From Stappia indica (lineage in GTDB: Bacteria > Pseudomonadota > Alphaproteobacteria > Rhizobiales > Stappiaceae): 64,000 bases of DNA. Both the position numbers and the translations under genes were made by a program. Below, one piece after another: positions 54,097 to 63,349 of this stretch. How positions within the stretch are numbered: position 1 is the first letter of the stretch; every line of letters starts with the position of its first letter. The stretch spans positions 496,001 through 560,000 of the forward strand of contig NZ_MBQE01000004.1 of the NCBI RefSeq assembly GCF_001696535.1, in the 5' to 3' direction. Below the pieces are notes generated by a model. That model was not told the DNA's origin and did no database searches. It was given only the letters and a program-made list of their open reading frames with translations.

Positions 54097-55157
54097 TCCT
54101 GCGTCCCAACCTGCTGCGCAAGGCAGCGCTGGCCACCGCCTTCGATCATTTCACGGGCAGGCCGAAGACGGCCTATCCGACGCGCTATCACTATGTGGAG
54201 ATCTGCGGTGCCGAACTGTCGGCCGCGGGGCTGCAGCTCGGCCGGATCGGCCAGCACGGATTGACGCTGACCGACGGGCAGGGACGGAGCCTTGCCATCG
54301 TCGTGCGCTATGTGACCGCGCGCGACTTGCGGCTGCTCTCGGCGTTTCGTGCGAAGGGCGGGCGGATCGCCTATCTCCTCGACGACGACCTGTGGGCGAT
54401 GGCGAGCGATACGCGCCTTGACCCCCGCTACCGCGGTCGTATCGCGCGGTTCCTCTCCGGCCTGTTCCCCAAGCTATTAGAGCTGGTGGACGTGGCCGTC
54501 GCGCCGAACCGGCGCTTGCTCGAGCGGCTGGCGCCGCTGCCCGGCGCGTTTCTGCATCCTGCCGACCTTGCCCCCACCGGCGACCTTGCGCATTTCGACC
54601 GGGACGACGGCGAGACGCGGGTGCTGTTCCTGGGAACAGCGACCCATGCGGAGGACTTCGCGGCGGTTGCCCCCGGCCTTGCCGAGGCGCTCGCCGCCGA
54701 ACCGGGCCTGCGTGTCGAAACGTTCCTGGGGGCAAAGGGCGAGGCCCTGCTGCCCGCCTCGCGGCAGGTCGCGCACATGACGCCAATGGTGCTGGAGGAC
54801 TTCCAGCGCTGGCTGAACAGGGCACGCCACCACATCGCGCTGGCGCCCTATGCGGTCAATCCGGTCAATGACGGCCGCTCGATCATCAAGCTGCACCAGC
54901 ATGCGGTGGCTGGCGCCGCCGGTATCTACACGCCGACGGCGGTGTTCGCGCCGGTGATCGAGGATGGCCGCAACGGTCTCTTCGCCGCCCATGAGCCCGC
55001 AGCGTTCCGCGATGCGGTGCTGAGGCTTGCCCGCGACCGGGCGAAGGCGAAGGAAATCGCGCAAGGAGGCATCGCCCTCAGTCGCCGGCTCGGCGACCGG
55101 CGCGCGGTTGCCGGCTTCTGGGCGGATCTTGTCGCAGGCGGGCAGCAGGGTGCGTAA
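54093..55157 (+). CDS. Glycosyltransferase-like protein (GT-B type)
   Basis: This 354-aa protein starts with GTG in the stop of the methyltransferase gene. Seen: YLLDDDLWAM near residue 92, TRVLFLGTATHAEDF near 178, MVLEDFQRWLNRARHHIALAPY, and INDGRSIIKLHQHAV-like VNDGRSIIKLHQHA near the C-terminus followed by GLFAAHEPAAFRDAV, the arrangement of GT4-like enzymes. The donor cannot be read. It is the last gene of the polysaccharide region. Four bases further the norD gene ends on the other strand. Confidence 0.75.
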   Translation: MILRPNLLRKAALATAFDHFTGRPKTAYPTRYHYVEICGAELSAAGLQLGRIGQHGLTLTDGQGRSLAIVVRYVTARDLRLLSAFRAKGGRIAYLLDDDLWAMASDTRLDPRYRGRIARFLSGLFPKLLELVDVAVAPNRRLLERLAPLPGAFLHPADLAPTGDLAHFDRDDGETRVLFLGTATHAEDFAAVAPGLAEALAAEPGLRVETFLGAKGEALLPASRQVAHMTPMVLEDFQRWLNRARHHIALAPYAVNPVNDGRSIIKLHQHAVAGAAGIYTPTAVFAPVIEDGRNGLFAAHEPAAFRDAVLRLARDRAKAKEIAQGGIALSRRLGDRRAVAGFWADLVAGGQQGA

Positions 55158-55160
55158 GCG

Positions 55161-57074
55161 TCACGCCACAAGCCGCCGGTAGATCGCCGGCAGGGCACCG
55201 GGCAGTCGCTCCGGATCGGCGATGATCGCGTAGGAGCCCTTGCCGAACAGATAGGGGAAGTAATCGCGCGCCGCCTCGTCGACGGTAACGCCGAAGACGG
55301 TCAGCCCCTCCCGCCGGGCCTCGCGGATCGCCTCGCGCGTGTCCTCGATCCCGTAGCGCCCTTCGTAATAGTCGATGTCGTTCGGCTTGCCGTCGGTGAG
55401 CAGCAGCAGAAGCCGATGGCGCTGCGGCCTTGCGGACAGCTGCCGGGCGATATGGCGGATGGCGGTGCCCATGCGTGTGTACTGGCCGGGAGTGAGCGCT
55501 GCGATCCGGCGTTCGACCGCGGGGCCGAGCGGCTCGCCGAAGTCCTTCACCGTGTCGACGCGTACGCTTTGCCGCCGGCGCGAGGTGAAGGTGTGGATCG
55601 CGTGTTCGTCACCGCAGGCGGTCAGGCCGTGGGTGAGGGCGAGCAGCGCCGCCTTTTCGACGTCGAGCACCCGGTGATTGCCGATCCAGGCGTCGGTCGA
55701 CAGCGAGACATCCATCAGCACGGCGACGGAAAGGTCCCTCTCCACGGCGCGGCCGCAGGTGAACAGGTTCTCCGTGCCGGCGCTGCCGGCACGCCGGTCG
55801 GCCTCGGCACGCACGACGGCAGAAAGATCGAGATCGTCGCCGTCGGGTTGTCCGTGCAGGACGATGCGCCTGGGGCGCAGGGCCTCGAACTGGCGGCGAA
55901 CGGCGCGGATGCGCCGCTGCATCGCCTCGTCCGGCTGCCAGAGATCGCCGCTCTGCGGAGCGCGCGCGGCGACGACGCGGCAATGGTCCGTCCGGTGGGC
56001 GCGTCGCTTCCAGTCCCATTCGGGATAGGTCAGCCCGCCGGCAAGGCTTCCCTCCTCGGCCTCGGAAGGGGCGAGGTCGAGATCCATCTTCAGCCGCACG
56101 CCGGCCTTCTGCCGGTTGCTGCCGATGGTGAGTTCGCTGATATCGTCGGCCGCCTGCCGGGCGCCGTCCTCGTCGTCGTCGTCCACCCGGCGGTTGACGT
56201 TGACCATCTCGGCCAGGGAGAAGATCGTCTCGAACCGGTGGAAGTAGAGCGGATCGCCGCGGTCGCTCATGTCGGTGTCGCGCCGCTCCGCTTGCCGGCG
56301 GCGGCCGTCGACGGCAATCGAAGTGCCTGTCGGATCTTCGGCGTCTTCGGGGCGCGGGGCGCCGGTATCCGCGCGGATCTCGCCGAACAGCGGCACGGGC
56401 AGATAGGTGCGGTAGCCGCGCGGGGCCTTGACGCCGGCAAGGCTGGCGTCCGGGCTCTCGATCAGGGCAAGAAGACTGTCCGCATCCTCGCCGCGTTGGC
56501 CGCCGAGCAGGGCCCGGATCGCCTGTTCGACGCGCATCTCCACCGCGGGAAGGGAGCGCTGCGGGCGAACGGCAAGGGCCGCCGCGCGCAGCCGGTGGAA
56601 CAAGGGACGCAGTCCCGGCCAGGCGCGCAGCGTCGCACGGGTCGTGGCAACGCTCATGCGCAGCCGCTGGAGGTCGTCGACCAGAAGATCGCCGCTCGGC
56701 ACCGGCCCCGCGCCGGCATGGGCGAACCAGGCGACCAGCCATTCGTACAGCGCGATATTGTCGGAGCGGTCGGGAAAGCTGTCGAGGGCGGCCGGCAGGC
56801 GCAGCGTCGACGTGTCGAGGATGGCGAGGCTCATCTTCTCCGCGCCGAGCCCTATGCGCCGCAGCGGCGACAGGCGGTGCGCGGAAACCGTCGGCGCGCT
56901 TTCGACGAGGCGCAGCGCGCCGCTGCCGCCCATCGCCCGGAACAGCACGCCGAGCCGCGTGCGCATGTCGGCGAGCGTCACGGCCGCCTCGGGATGATGG
57001 GGCAGGGTGGTCAGGCTGCCGACCAGCCTGTGCCAGTGGGACCCGACGAACTCTTCCGGCTCGAACAGCGACAT
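55161..57074 (-). CDS. norD: Nitric oxide reductase activation protein NorD
   Basis: This 637-aa protein has a C-terminal von Willebrand A domain (VLMDVSLSTDAW with the metal-binding DxSxS, LLLLTDGKPND) and a long helical N-terminus, the layout of NorD. With NorQ it is a MoxR/VWA pair thought to assemble or activate NorBC, probably by inserting the metal centre. The ATG at 57074 (MSLFEPEEF) lies 4 bases after the norQ stop. It is the last gene of norCBQD. Confidence 0.92.
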   Translation of the reverse strand: MSLFEPEEFVGSHWHRLVGSLTTLPHHPEAAVTLADMRTRLGVLFRAMGGSGALRLVESAPTVSAHRLSPLRRIGLGAEKMSLAILDTSTLRLPAALDSFPDRSDNIALYEWLVAWFAHAGAGPVPSGDLLVDDLQRLRMSVATTRATLRAWPGLRPLFHRLRAAALAVRPQRSLPAVEMRVEQAIRALLGGQRGEDADSLLALIESPDASLAGVKAPRGYRTYLPVPLFGEIRADTGAPRPEDAEDPTGTSIAVDGRRRQAERRDTDMSDRGDPLYFHRFETIFSLAEMVNVNRRVDDDDEDGARQAADDISELTIGSNRQKAGVRLKMDLDLAPSEAEEGSLAGGLTYPEWDWKRRAHRTDHCRVVAARAPQSGDLWQPDEAMQRRIRAVRRQFEALRPRRIVLHGQPDGDDLDLSAVVRAEADRRAGSAGTENLFTCGRAVERDLSVAVLMDVSLSTDAWIGNHRVLDVEKAALLALTHGLTACGDEHAIHTFTSRRRQSVRVDTVKDFGEPLGPAVERRIAALTPGQYTRMGTAIRHIARQLSARPQRHRLLLLLTDGKPNDIDYYEGRYGIEDTREAIREARREGLTVFGVTVDEAARDYFPYLFGKGSYAIIADPERLPGALPAIYRRLVA

Positions 57075-57078
57075 GGCA

Positions 57079-57897
57079 TCACCCAAGGGCAAGATCGGCG
57101 ACGCGTGCAAGGGCTGCCTGCACGTCCGGATCGTCGCTGAGCGGCTGCAGCAGGGCCGCATCGATGGCCGCCGCCGGCTTCATGCCGGCCTTGATCAAGG
57201 TTGCCGCATAGACGATGAGCCGCGTCGAGGCGCCTTCGTCGAGGTCCTGCCCCTTGAGGTCGCGCAGCGCATTGGCGATGCGCACCAGCGGCACGCAGCG
57301 ATCGGGCGCAAGGCCGGTCTCGCTGGCGACGATGGCCGCTTCCGTGTCCGGGTCGGGATAGCCGAACTCCATCGCCACGAAGCGCTGGCGGGTGGAGGGC
57401 TTCAGCGACTTCAGCACGTTCTGGTAGCCGGGATTGTAGGAGACGACGAGCATGAACTCGGGCGGGGCGAGCAGCGTCTCGCCGGTCCGCTCCAGGGTCA
57501 GCGTGCGCCGGTCGTCGGTGACCGGATGCAGCACCACGGTCACGTCCTTGCGCGCTTCCACCACCTCGTCGAGATAGAGGATCGCGCCCTCGCGCATTGC
57601 GCGGGTCAGCGGCCCGTCGGCCCAGACGGTCTCGCCGCCCTTCAGCAGATGGCGTCCGGTCAGGTCGGCGGCGGTGAGGTCGTCGTGGCAGGCGACGGTG
57701 TAGAGCGGCCGGCCGAGGCGCGCGGCCATGTGGGCGACGAAACGGGTCTTGCCGCAGCCGGTCGGCCCCTTCAGCAGCACCGGCAGCCGGTTGCGCCAGG
57801 CCTGCTCGAACAGCATGCATTCGTCGCCGGAGGCCGCGTAGAAGGGCAGGTCCGGAGTTTCGCCGCTCGCGGCGAGGGAAGAGGTGGCGGGGATCAT
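57079..57897 (-). CDS. norQ: MoxR-family AAA+ ATPase NorQ
   Basis: This 272-aa protein has Walker A GPTGCGKT near residue 46, Walker B AILYLDEVVEA and the sensor region VVSYNPGYQNVLKSLKPSTRQRF. NorQ works with the VWA protein NorD to give active nitric oxide reductase. The ATG at 57897 has AAGGAG 9 bases before. An open frame upstream of it is unconserved. Confidence 0.93.
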   Translation of the reverse strand: MIPATSSLAASGETPDLPFYAASGDECMLFEQAWRNRLPVLLKGPTGCGKTRFVAHMAARLGRPLYTVACHDDLTAADLTGRHLLKGGETVWADGPLTRAMREGAILYLDEVVEARKDVTVVLHPVTDDRRTLTLERTGETLLAPPEFMLVVSYNPGYQNVLKSLKPSTRQRFVAMEFGYPDPDTEAAIVASETGLAPDRCVPLVRIANALRDLKGQDLDEGASTRLIVYAATLIKAGMKPAAAIDAALLQPLSDDPDVQAALARVADLALG

Positions 57898-57990
57898 CGC
57901 AGATCGCTCCTTGTTGCGCCGGGGGCGCTTGCGCAAAAGACGGGGCGGAAGAAGAGGGCCGGGCGCCGGCAATGCGGCGCCCGGCTTGTG

Positions 57991-59349
57991 TCACTCGGCT
58001 GCCTGCAGCGAGGCCGCACGACCCTCGCGGGCGACCTTGCGCCGTTCGCGGACGGGGCCGAACACCGACCACAGGAACATCAGCGCGGCGATGACGACGA
58101 GAACGCCGGAGCCGAGGCGCACCCAGTAGAAGGGGGCGATCTCGTCCTGGACCTCCATGTAGGACATGCCCAGCACGCGCTGCAGGTGGACCTGCACGGC
58201 GCCGGCGAAGGTCAGCGCGAAGGTCATCACCATCATCGCGCCGCTCATCAGCCAGAAGGAGGCGATGTTCAGCGTCTGGTGATAGGGTGCCTTGCCGCGC
58301 AGATACGGCATTGCGTAGGAGATCAGCGCCAGGTTCAGCATCACATAGGCGCCGTAGAAGGCCAGGTGCCCATGAGCGGCGGTGAGCTGCGTGCCGTGCG
58401 TGTAGTAGTTCACGAAAGACAGGGTGTGGAGGAAGCCCCACACGCCGGCGCCGAAGAAGGCTCCGACCGTGCAGCCGAGCGACCACAGCACCGCAGCCCG
58501 GTTCGGATGGTCCTTGCGGCCGCGGAAGACCATGGTGAAGGCGAAGACCACCATCGCGAAGAACGGCGCGACCTCGAGCGCGGAGAAGATCGAACCGACC
58601 CACTGCCAGTACCCGGGCGCGCCGATCCAGTAGTAGTGGTGGCCGGTGCCGAGCAGGCCCGAGAACAGGGCGAGACCGACGATGGAGTACAGCCACTTCT
58701 CGATGACTTCACGGTCGACGCCGGTCAGCTTGATCAGCAGGAAGGCAAGGACGGAGGCCATCACCAGTTCCCACACGCCTTCCACCCACAGGTGGACGAT
58801 GTACCACCAGTAGACCTTGTCCAGCGACAGGTTGTCCGGCGCGTAGAAGGCGAAGAGCCAGAAGACGGCAATGCCCCACAGGCCGAGAAGAAGCACACTG
58901 GTGACGGCGGTACGCCGGCCCTTCAGCACGGTCATCGACACGTTGTAGAGGAAGATCAGCGCCACCACGACGATGGCGACCTTGATCCAGAGCGGCTGCT
59001 CCAGGAACTCGCGGCCGCCATGGATGCCTTGCGTGTAGCCGATGACCGCGGCCAGTGCGCCGACCATCAGCAGCACGAGCTGCACATAGGCGAGGAACGG
59101 GCTCTCGATCTCGCGCTCCGCCTCTTCCGGCACCAGGTAGTAGGCGCAGCCGAAGAAGCCCATCAGCAGCCAGACGATGAGCGCGTTGGTGTGGATCATG
59201 CGGATGATGTTGAACGGCATCAGTTCCGCAAGCGTGTTCGGCAGGACATAGACCGTGCCGGCCAGGCCGCCGGCAAGGATCTGCACGCCGAACAGGACCA
59301 TGGCACAGACGAAGTACCAGTAGGCCACTCTTTGGGAAGCGTATTTCAT
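57991..59349 (-). CDS. norB: Nitric oxide reductase large subunit NorB (cNOR)
   Basis: This 452-aa integral membrane protein has about 12 spans and reduces 2 NO to N2O at a heme b3/non-heme iron site. Seen: the heme-ligand region RMIHTNALIVWLLMGF, VHLWVEGVWELVMA with the metal-site His and Glu, TGHHYYWIGAPGYWQW with paired His, and HGHLAFYGAYVMLNL near the C-terminus. The length is that of the short, cytochrome c-dependent type and it has no quinol-type N-terminal extension. It starts 13 bases after norC. Confidence 0.96.
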   Translation of the reverse strand: MKYASQRVAYWYFVCAMVLFGVQILAGGLAGTVYVLPNTLAELMPFNIIRMIHTNALIVWLLMGFFGCAYYLVPEEAEREIESPFLAYVQLVLLMVGALAAVIGYTQGIHGGREFLEQPLWIKVAIVVVALIFLYNVSMTVLKGRRTAVTSVLLLGLWGIAVFWLFAFYAPDNLSLDKVYWWYIVHLWVEGVWELVMASVLAFLLIKLTGVDREVIEKWLYSIVGLALFSGLLGTGHHYYWIGAPGYWQWVGSIFSALEVAPFFAMVVFAFTMVFRGRKDHPNRAAVLWSLGCTVGAFFGAGVWGFLHTLSFVNYYTHGTQLTAAHGHLAFYGAYVMLNLALISYAMPYLRGKAPYHQTLNIASFWLMSGAMMVMTFALTFAGAVQVHLQRVLGMSYMEVQDEIAPFYWVRLGSGVLVVIAALMFLWSVFGPVRERRKVAREGRAASLQAAE

Positions 59350-59362
59350 CGGTGTGTGCTCC

Positions 59363-59845
59363 TCAGCCCGCGTCGTTGGGCGGCCAGCCCTGCGTGTCGA
59401 TCCGGCTCGTCCACTCCAGGAAGTCGACGAGATCGTTCAGCTCCTGGTCGGTCAGGTTGAACTGGGGCATCTGCCGGCGCCCCTCGATGCCGGTGGGCTG
59501 GGCCTGCATCCAGGCGATGAGGCCGGCCCTTGCGCCTTCCGGGTCGTCCTTGCCGCCGTAGCGGACCCAGACATTGCCGACCTCGGGTGCGAAATAGGCG
59601 CCTTCCCCGAGGATCGAGTGGCAGTTGATGCAGGAATTCTTCTCCCACACGTGCTTGCCGCGGATCACCGCCGCGGTCATCGTCGCCTCGTCGGTCGAGT
59701 TGGTGACGATGTGCCAATGGCTTTGCGCGGTCAGGGCGACGAAGACGACGAAGAAGAAGATCGAGCCACCGTAGAAAATGTTTCTGGCGGCCGACTTCGT
59801 GAAACGCTCGACCGGCGGTCGATGCGGTTCGCTTGGTCCGGACAT
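59363..59845 (-). CDS. norC: Nitric oxide reductase cytochrome c subunit NorC
   Basis: This 160-aa membrane-anchored cytochrome c passes electrons to NorB. Seen: a single span near residues 24-43 (IFYGGSIFFFVVFVALTA), the heme motif CINCH near residue 79, and the Met ligand region RRQMPQFN. The ATG at 59845 has GGAGAG 5 bases before. It is the first gene of norCBQD and is preceded by a TTG-N8-CAA box. Confidence 0.94.
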   Translation of the reverse strand: MSGPSEPHRPPVERFTKSAARNIFYGGSIFFFVVFVALTAQSHWHIVTNSTDEATMTAAVIRGKHVWEKNSCINCHSILGEGAYFAPEVGNVWVRYGGKDDPEGARAGLIAWMQAQPTGIEGRRQMPQFNLTDQELNDLVDFLEWTSRIDTQGWPPNDAG

Positions 59846-59915
59846 GTGTGCTCTCCAGTTGCTGGCGGATGCCGTCAGTGGAGCCAAGAGCTAGGGCCAA
59901 GCCGTCGGGCGGACG

Positions 59916-59929
59916 TTGTTCCAGCGCAA
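59916..59929. promoter_or_regulatory. TTG-N8-CAA box (NnrR/FNR type) on the norC side
   Basis: TTGTTCCAGCGCAA keeps the TTG and CAA half-sites at FNR/NnrR spacing. It is about 70 bases before the norC ATG, in the divergent norC-norE gap. The centre is 41 bases from a second box at 59957. In denitrifiers such sites bind NnrR or Dnr in response to NO. Confidence 0.65.
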
Positions 59930-59956
59930 ACTCGCCCGCACCACCTCGCTGTGAGT

Positions 59957-59970
59957 TTGTGCCGGCTCAA
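59957..59970. promoter_or_regulatory. TTG-N8-CAA box (NnrR/FNR type) on the norE side
   Basis: TTGTGCCGGCTCAA has the TTG-N8-CAA form and extends by one more paired base on each side (TTTG and CAAA). It lies about 50 bases before the norE ATG at 60021. The sequences around it also form a 7-bp inverted repeat, CAAACTC at 59927 with GAGTTTG ending at 59959. Confidence 0.65.
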
Positions 59971-60020
59971 ATTCGCCCCGTCGCCAGCCTGCTAGGGTCG
60001 CGCCAACTGGAGGCGCGAGC

Positions 60021-60593
60021 ATGTACGACGACGTTGCGGGCGAGACGCCCGACGAAGGATGGGGACCGCTGGACGGGCTGCCCGGCAACCCGATGATGTG
60101 GATCCTGATTCTCGGCGAGCTGGCCGTCTTCGGCGCTCTGCTCGTCGGGTTCTCCGTGGCGCGGGCGCTGGGCCCGGCAGAGTTCGCCGCAGGGCAGGCG
60201 GCACTGGATGTGCGGCTCGGCGGGCTCAACACGCTGGTTCTGATCGCCAGCGGCTGGTGCGCGGCGCTCGCCGTGGAAGGGCGCAAGACGGGCCGTTCCG
60301 GGCGGCCGCAGCTAGCGGCGGCGATGGCGCTCGGGGCCGTGTTCCTCGTGGTGAAGGGGATCGAATACGCCGCCAAGATCTCATTGGGCTACGGCCCGGA
60401 TAGCAGTACGTTCTTCGAGCTCTACTATCTCGTCACCGGCTTCCACGCCCTGCATGTGCTGGCCGGCATCGTGCTGCTCGCCGTGGTCGCCCGCTACAAC
60501 AGCCTGGAGAACCTGGAGACCGGCACCGCCTTCTGGCACATGGTCGACCTTGTCTGGCTGCTGGTCTTCCCCGTTATCTACCTGATCGGGTGA
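60021..60593 (+). CDS. norE: NorE, cytochrome c oxidase subunit III-like protein
   Basis: This 190-aa membrane protein has five hydrophobic segments and belongs to the COX3 family. Seen: NPMMWILILGELAVFGALL at the N-terminus, FFELYYLVTGFHALHVLAGI and WHMVDLVWLLVFPVIYL at the C-terminus. NorE is an accessory to nitric oxide reductase and is needed for full activity in some denitrifiers. It is the first gene of the divergent norEF unit. Confidence 0.92.
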   Translation: MYDDVAGETPDEGWGPLDGLPGNPMMWILILGELAVFGALLVGFSVARALGPAEFAAGQAALDVRLGGLNTLVLIASGWCAALAVEGRKTGRSGRPQLAAAMALGAVFLVVKGIEYAAKISLGYGPDSSTFFELYYLVTGFHALHVLAGIVLLAVVARYNSLENLETGTAFWHMVDLVWLLVFPVIYLIG

Positions 60594-60598
60594 TCCCC

Positions 60599-60853
60599 AT
60601 GACACGCCTGCATATCGCCGCCCTTGCCTTGGCCGGGCTCGCCGCCGCTTCGCTCGCGGTGCCGGATGGCGGTGCCCCGGTCTTCGTCTGGTCGATCCTT
60701 GTCCTGACGCTCGCCAAGGCGTGGGTCGTGCTCACCCAGTTCCTCGGACTGCGCGAGGCACCGGCCGGCTGGCGCTACGGCCTCATCGCACTCATCGCCG
60801 CGCTGGGCGGCACCATCGGCGCGGTCTTCACCGCCGCGCATCTTGCCGTCTGA
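60599..60853 (+). CDS. norF: NorF-like small membrane protein (COX4 family)
   Basis: This 84-aa protein has three hydrophobic segments (IAALALAGLAAASLA, VFVWSILVLTLAKAWVV, LIALIAALGGTIGAVF) of the prokaryotic cytochrome oxidase subunit IV type, as in NorF. A GTG at 60590, overlapping the norE stop, would add three residues. Its 3' end overlaps the convergent ubiV gene by 26 bases. Its partner NorE is encoded directly upstream. Confidence 0.85.
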   Translation: MTRLHIAALALAGLAAASLAVPDGGAPVFVWSILVLTLAKAWVVLTQFLGLREAPAGWRYGLIALIAALGGTIGAVFTAAHLAV

Positions 60854-61751
60854 CCTGATCCTGCGAGCCCGACCAGGAGACCCCGGTCGGGCCGTCCAGG
60901 AAGCCGTCGCAGAAAGCCCCGCCCGGCGCATGCGGCAGGGCCTTGGCGCAGAACTCTTCCGCATCGATCCGGCCCGCCGTCAGATGCGCGAAGAGCTCGA
61001 TCACCTCGAAGAAGCCGCTGGTCTGTGGCGACAGGCGCAGGCCCGCAACACCGGCTTCGCGCAGGGCCGGCAGGTGATGCGCCATGTTCGCGCATTGGCC
61101 GGACAGGGTCTGCAGCCCGTTGATCGCCAGGAACTGCTGGTCGTCGAGCGTATCGACGGCAAGCCCGTCCGGGTCCTCGGCGCAGACGAACTGGCACTGA
61201 TCCTTGGCCCGGTCGTGATAGCGCGCATGATAGCAGCGCCCGGACATGGCGAGCGGCAGGCGCCCCCAGCCCCACACCTCGACCGGCATGTCGGTCGCTG
61301 CCGCAATGCGGCGGACGGAGGTGGCGGACAGCTCAGGCGGCAGGCAGACGCGCATTGCGCCGCGCCGCGCCAGAACCGCCAGCGTGCCCTCGTTGTAGAC
61401 GTTCACCAACGGGCCGACGGAAAAGCGCGTGTCCGGCGCGAGATGCGCCAGCATGGTGAGGTCGTTGACCTCCACCTCCAGATCCATCGCGGCCAGTTCC
61501 GCCGCCATTCGCCGTTCCCGTTTGAGCGGAGTGACGAGGGCAAGGCTAGTCAGGGCCACATCCTTGCCGCCGGCCAGCAGCTGCGCGATCGCATCGGGCA
61601 GGCGGGTCTGGTAGAAGGGGAGCCGCTTCGAGCAGACGAGCTCGCCGATGACGACGCGGGAAATCCCCGGCGTATCGGCCAGTTGCTCGTAGAAGGCGCT
61701 CCACTGCCCCGGATCCCAGAAGCCCTGGATCGGGCCGACGGTCAGCTGCAT
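60828..61751 (-). CDS. ubiV: Oxygen-independent ubiquinone hydroxylation factor UbiV (U32 family)
   Basis: This 307-aa protein of the U32 family forms a heterodimer with UbiU carrying 4Fe-4S clusters for oxygen-independent ubiquinone hydroxylation. The four expected cysteines are visible: Cys40 in GELVCSKR, GRCYHAR, and CQFVC. It ends inside norF on the opposite strand. It is separated from ubiU by only 4 bases. Confidence 0.93.
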   Translation of the reverse strand: MQLTVGPIQGFWDPGQWSAFYEQLADTPGISRVVIGELVCSKRLPFYQTRLPDAIAQLLAGGKDVALTSLALVTPLKRERRMAAELAAMDLEVEVNDLTMLAHLAPDTRFSVGPLVNVYNEGTLAVLARRGAMRVCLPPELSATSVRRIAAATDMPVEVWGWGRLPLAMSGRCYHARYHDRAKDQCQFVCAEDPDGLAVDTLDDQQFLAINGLQTLSGQCANMAHHLPALREAGVAGLRLSPQTSGFFEVIELFAHLTAGRIDAEEFCAKALPHAPGGAFCDGFLDGPTGVSWSGSQDQVRRQDARR

Positions 61752-61755
61752 CCGC

Positions 61756-62736
61756 TTATCTCCAGATCTTGTTGTAGGCGCCGGCGGTCGCGGCCTGTCC
61801 CTCGGTCAGCCGGGCAAGCGTGCCGAGCGGCACATCGCGCCCATCGGCGAGCGACTCGACCGCCTGGCGGAAGTTCCGCACCACCTGCGCGACATAGGCG
61901 CGCGAGCGCTGGCGGCCCTCGATCTTCAGCGCCGTGACGCCGGCACGGGCAAGCGCGGGCAGCAGCTCCGAGGCGTCCAGGCTCGCCGGGTCCTCGAACA
62001 CGTAGCCGGTGCGCGTGCCGACCTTGAAGCAGCCTTTGCACAAGGTGGGGTAGGGGGCGGGCGCCTGCGCCGGGGTGCGGTGGATGGTGTAGCCGCCGAG
62101 GCGCGCGGCCAGCTCGCCGTCTTCTTCGGCGTAGGCGACGTGGCTTGCCGGCGAGCACACGCCGTTCATGTTCGGCGACTTGCCGGAGATGTAGGAGGAC
62201 AGCGAGCATCGGCCCTCGGCCATGACGCAGAGCCCGCCGAAGACGAAGACTTCCGTCTCCACGTCGATGTCGCGGTTGATCGAGGCGATCTCGTCGACGG
62301 TGAGCACGCGCGGCAGCACCACCCGCTTCACGCCGAAGGCGCTTGCGTGGAAATTGATCACCTCCGGGTTCGCCGCCGCCGCCTGCACCGAAAGGTGTCG
62401 GCGCAACGAGGGATGGCGCTCGGCCGCATGCGCGATCAGCCCGAGATCAGCAAGGATCACCGCGTCGGCGCCGAGCGCTTCCGCATCGCTCACCGCCCGG
62501 TGCCAGAGCTCCGTCTCGCCGGCCCGCGGGAACGTGTTGATGGCGACCAGCACCTTGGCGCCGCGCGCATGGGCATAGGCGATGCCGTCCGCCATTTCGG
62601 GGCGGGAGAAGTTGAGGCCGGGAAAGTTGCGGGCGTTGGTGTCGTCGGCAAAGCCGCAATAGATGCTGTGGGCGCCGGCATCCACTGCAGCGCGTAGCGA
62701 AGCCGGTGTGCCGGCGGGGCAGACGAGCTCCATCAT
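61756..62736 (-). CDS. ubiU: Oxygen-independent ubiquinone hydroxylation factor UbiU (U32 family)
   Basis: This 326-aa U32 protein starts MMELVCPAGTPASL. Cysteines in GRCSLSSY, NGVCSPASH and LCKGCF match the iron-sulfur ligands expected of UbiU. It lets the cell make ubiquinone without O2, which suits denitrification. GGGAGG stands 6 bases before the ATG at 62736, which overlaps the ubiT stop by four bases. Confidence 0.94.
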   Translation of the reverse strand: MMELVCPAGTPASLRAAVDAGAHSIYCGFADDTNARNFPGLNFSRPEMADGIAYAHARGAKVLVAINTFPRAGETELWHRAVSDAEALGADAVILADLGLIAHAAERHPSLRRHLSVQAAAANPEVINFHASAFGVKRVVLPRVLTVDEIASINRDIDVETEVFVFGGLCVMAEGRCSLSSYISGKSPNMNGVCSPASHVAYAEEDGELAARLGGYTIHRTPAQAPAPYPTLCKGCFKVGTRTGYVFEDPASLDASELLPALARAGVTALKIEGRQRSRAYVAQVVRNFRQAVESLADGRDVPLGTLARLTEGQAATAGAYNKIWR

Positions 62737-63287
62737 CGCACGCCTCCCGCGCGGGTCAGAGGCACGCCCGTTGCCGCTTCCAGGCGGGCGATTGCGCGTG
62801 CGGCCAGACCCGACAGAGGGCCGGTGAGGCCGGCCAGTTCCGCGCCGATGTCGAGCTCCGCGTCATCGATGGCGTTGCGCAGGGCCAGAACGGCGGACGT
62901 GTCGCCTTCAACGGTGAGGTCGCGGGAGAAGAAAAGCGCGTCGCCGTCCCACACCCCGTGGACGAGGCCAACCAGGGCGGCGAGGCTGCCGGTGATGCGC
63001 GCATCGCCCGCAGGCGGTTCGCGGTGGAGGCTGACTGCCGGCGTGTCGCGGGCAAGGTCGAGCAGGAAGGACAGCGGCACGTCGCTCGCCGTCACCACGA
63101 AGCGCGTCCGGCGGTACGGCCCGAGGCGCTCCAGCAGTCCGGCATGACGCGCGAGGATCCGGCGCGTCACCTGCGTCAGCAGCAGGTCCGCCGGCCCGTG
63201 CGGCGCCAGGCGGATGCCGAGCGCCAGCAGCGCGGGCATTTTCGGAATGGCGCGATGTTCCAGAGGATCTGCAAGGGCTTGCGGCAT
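62733..63287 (-). CDS. ubiT: SCP2-domain ubiquinone accessory factor UbiT
   Basis: This 184-aa SCP2-type lipid-binding protein is the partner that holds the quinone intermediate for UbiU-UbiV. Seen: LDLARDTPAVSLHRE and ITGSLAALVGLVHG, with FFSRDLTVEGDT in the SCP2 core. The ATG at 63287 has CGGAG 6 bases before. An upstream ATG at 63326 is less likely. Gene order on the minus strand is ubiT-ubiU-ubiV. Confidence 0.9.
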   Translation of the reverse strand: MPQALADPLEHRAIPKMPALLALGIRLAPHGPADLLLTQVTRRILARHAGLLERLGPYRRTRFVVTASDVPLSFLLDLARDTPAVSLHREPPAGDARITGSLAALVGLVHGVWDGDALFFSRDLTVEGDTSAVLALRNAIDDAELDIGAELAGLTGPLSGLAARAIARLEAATGVPLTRAGGVR

Positions 63288-63349
63288 GGGGCGCTCCGGC
63301 GGGAGAGGACGGGTGCCGCGCACCATAGAGGGGCGATCTCCCGCCGTTG

